Assembly (NCBI GenBank): GCA_016859345.1
Contig: CM029120.1
Location: forward strand, 3,163,001 to 3,227,000
Direction: 5' to 3'
Source of the DNA: Istiophorus platypterus
Taxonomy: Eukaryota > Chordata > Actinopteri > Istiophoriformes > Istiophoridae
Length of the DNA: 64,000 bases
A program made the position numbers and the translations under genes. Below are positions 61,290-64,000 of this stretch, in pieces. A model generated the notes under the pieces. The model saw nothing but the letters and a program-made list of their open reading frames with translations, was not told where the DNA came from and searched no databases. Every line of letters starts with the position of its first letter. The first letter of the stretch is position 1.

Positions 61290-64000
61290 GGATCTGTCTG
61301 TGACATTCAGCGAGCGGATTATAGATACAGTGTATGGATATTAAACAGCAGTTCAGCCCATCGAGCTGGTATCTGTAGCATCATCTTAACAGAAGTGACC
61401 ACGTCCCCTTTAGTCTTTTCCTTCAATGCTACCATCATCTAGTTCTTCTTCTTCTGCCTCTCAAGCCAAACCAGCATCTTCAGTGAAAACTGCAGGGACC
61501 TTGCGGAAAGTAAAACATGTTTAAGACCCTTATTTTAACATCTTGAAAGTTGATTGTAAGATGTAAACATCTTTCCCCCAAACAAAAAAGGAACACATAA
61601 AAATAAATGGGTTTTTCACATGCGATGTCTCAAATTTAAGTTAATAGTTGGCTTTTATTTCCCTGCCACATCCCACATTAACAAGGCCAAGCTATCTTAT
61701 TTACACAGCACATTTCATACAGTTAAACTCAACAGGTTCATATTGATGAAGGACTTTTTAAAAACACTTTATTTTGCAGATCCAGAAAAATCTCCTAACA
61801 AACTATATAATTTGGTTACTAATTATAGGTAAAAAAAAAAGAGAGAGAGAAAGTGATCCGTTGGTACACTTCTATATGTAAATACCAACAAAGTCCAAAG
61901 ACTTATATATATATGGAGCTATAATTTTAGACTAATTAGCCAGCCCTTCTACATCTGTGCGAATTCAAGGACCAATTGCTGATAAATGACTAAGGATTTC
62001 AGAAATTCTGCCTCAGTTATTACTGAAAACTTTCTAATCTGTCTAAACGAATCATGAGTCATCGGTATTGATTTAATTGTATTGATTTCATGAGCTAATT
62101 TTATTTTCCCCTTTAAAGGTTTGCTGTGGTCATAACAGAAACAGTGGAACCCATCAGACAGTCGGTGCATCTGGTTGTTCATTAAAACTCCAACATGTGA
62201 TACTGTGGAGTAAATTTTACCTGAAAGCTTACAGAACAAAATGTGGGCGGGTTACAGAAAAATAATGAAATATTCAGGAATAAAACGAAAAGAAAAGTCA
62301 ACAGGCAGACAGCAAGAGAGTGGCAGCAACACAGGCAAAGTGAAAGCTTCTTTTCCTTTTTTGTTCTGGTTGATTTCTGCTCCGTGACTCATTCTGTTTT
62401 GGGGGGGTTATGAGCTCAGGGGAGAGAAAAAGAAGAGAAAAAAGGTGAGAGGAATTTTTATACTTGTGCTGTCTGAGACGGTTTTATGGAAAAAAAACCC
62501 CAAAAAACAGGGGTTTCGGGGGAAAGTAGGAGAAAGGGTGAGAGAGAGACAACGATAAAGAGGAGATAAGCTTCAGAGAGAGGGAGACTGACAGAGAAGA
62601 GGAGCAGGGAGGGAGGAAAGTGAAGGCGTGAGATGAAAAGAGAGTCTGAGCAGAAAGTTAAGCAGAGGAAGAGGAAACATGTAGAGAGGATATGGTGAAC
62701 GGGAGGATTTAGGAAAACTGGGTTATAGGAAGTGAGGATACTTTCTGGTGTTTTTTTTCACCCACCTGAATCTGCCTTTGCTGACGTCGAAAAAAAACTG
62801 GACGAGTCCCACATAGAGCAAATATACCATGTGAAGTAAAAACCCGAAATTGAAAATAAGTCTTGATTTATTATTGCATCTTATTTTGTTTTGTTTTTTT
62901 AAATCAGGTTTCCATCACAATTATGAGAACAGATAAAGCTGGGTCCCAAGCAAGGGGGCCGAACCTCTACAATCCAAATGTCGCCAGGTGATTATTAGAG
63001 TAGAAGAAACAAAAGTCAGCTGCACAAAATTAAGATTATTTCATAAACATTTTTTTTTCTGCTGGTTGCATTTCCCTGGAAAACTCTATAGTGTTACCGT
63101 TTCAGGCCTCTAAATATTATTAAAGCGAAACAACCAGAGAAGGAAAAGTCTGTAAAACTCTTTGAACCCGTCACGAGGCATCAGAAGTAACATTCATATT
63201 AAAGGGTTAAAAGCAAAAAGGGCTGGGAACTACTGATACTGAGGATTCAAAATCCTATTGTACAAACAGTTTGATGTCCCAAAAATGCATTATATACACG
63301 GTTATATCACCAAGATCACATAAAAAAGCTCTTAAGTTTTGTAAAATCTGATAAAAGTACAGAATAAATATGATTAAAAAGTGACTTGGTAAACCTTTGA
63401 TCATCTCCACGTTAAGCCAAGCCCTCGTGTCCTCGCTGTGAGAAGCGCTCTGATTACAGCCTCCCCCAAGGTCTTGCATTTCACCATCATTAACCCAGGA
63501 TGTCCTCCGAGTGTTAATTGGGGCATCGGTTTGTCCGTAATAGGTTTGATCCAATTAAGCCCCCGTACATCAGACGAACAACAGATGGAGGTCTGATGGA
63601 GGTGGGTAGCGCACATGAAAACGGGAGGGGGGGGGTTAATGGGATCAGTGTGACTGCCCTCCTGGATCAAGCCTGAAGTTATAAAAGGGGGAAGACGAAA
63701 CTAACTCTGGTACCATCGGAATAAGAGCAGAAACATTAAAACCCTTATTTTCATGGTCCTATGCGATTAGAAAGTGTCAGAGCAACGTACGGAAGGTTTT
63801 TGCATCCTCGGGGACTATGCTGAAACGACTAGGACTGTTGGGGGGGGGGGGTGTGAACTGTCCCTTACAGTTTTCAGGTGATTTGCCACATGCGCTGCAG
63901 ATTCGTGGTAAGCCAGTTTCCTTTGGCATTACCGGCGCCCTAACATTTTTGGGGGAGTCATCCTCACAAATTCTGCAGGTCAATCCAGACCTTTGATTTT
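61290..64000. other. Right end of window, no supported gene
   Basis: AT-rich, then a purine-rich GA stretch (about 62400-62700). A repeat end (GGCTGGGAACTACTG) lies at 63221-63235. A minus-strand open frame at 63983-63777 has two CxxC pairs, but I could not connect it to a family or to other exons. Confidence 0.4.

Noticed and set aside
60626..63235. A 2.6-kb complete hAT transposon bounded by the two CAGTGGTT-like ends
   Set aside because: The two ends match at only about 11 of 15 bases and no transposase-like frame lies between them. Two separate remnants are more likely.
63777..63983. Minus-strand frame with two CxxC pairs (CRIC and CSAC)
   Set aside because: The cysteine spacing fits no zinc-binding family I know. 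It runs through a C/G homopolymer and continues out of the window, so it cannot be tested here.

Overview
The window looks like a teleost fish chromosome. It has genes split by short introns with GT-AG borders, many CA/GT and trinucleotide microsatellites, and several interspersed repeats that I recognise as common in teleosts. I could not identify the species. All gene models were built by hand from splice signals, reading phase and family resemblance.

Left part (1-9,800): vps29, the retromer subunit, lies on the + strand. Three coding exons (2065-5188) and a 12-nt microexon (725-736) are visible; the first exon with the start ATG seems to lie upstream of the window. It is tail to tail with a six-exon minus-strand gene (9798-7446, 172 codons) that I read as fam216a. 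In mammals VPS29 and FAM216A are also convergent neighbours.

Middle and right (13,200-58,200): three genes of the TNFAIP2/EXOC3L branch of the Sec6 (exocyst subunit 3) family. Gene A is + (13232-18974, 564 aa), gene B is - (29951-22071, 643 aa) and gene C is - (about 58181-39611, 733 aa). The core intron phases run 1,2,0,0,2,2,0,0,0,2 in all three, and the 122-nt penultimate exon has the same length in each, so they are local duplicates. Human TNFAIP2 and EXOC3L4 are likewise neighbours.

The most unusual part is 33,600-42,170, between gene B and gene C and running into the last intron of gene C. It holds eight full-length 207-nt copies and two broken copies of an RNA gene whose 5' end, boxes and 3' end mark it as U3 snoRNA (the C/D-box RNA that guides 18S pre-rRNA processing). 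Five copies form a tandem array with a period of about 787-793 bp. Each full copy has a snRNA-type proximal sequence element 61-62 bp upstream of the RNA start. Most also have a TATA-like element near -30, an unexpected combination for a vertebrate U3 gene. The RNA differs from canonical vertebrate U3 in shared ways: two U-U mismatches in the 5' stem and a changed box C.

The rest is intergenic or intronic: microsatellites, a roughly 370-bp TAG/GTA trinucleotide tract just upstream of gene A, a CpG-rich block (31540-31860) that may be the gene B promoter, and interspersed repeats. From 58,290 to 64,000 I find no gene that I can support.
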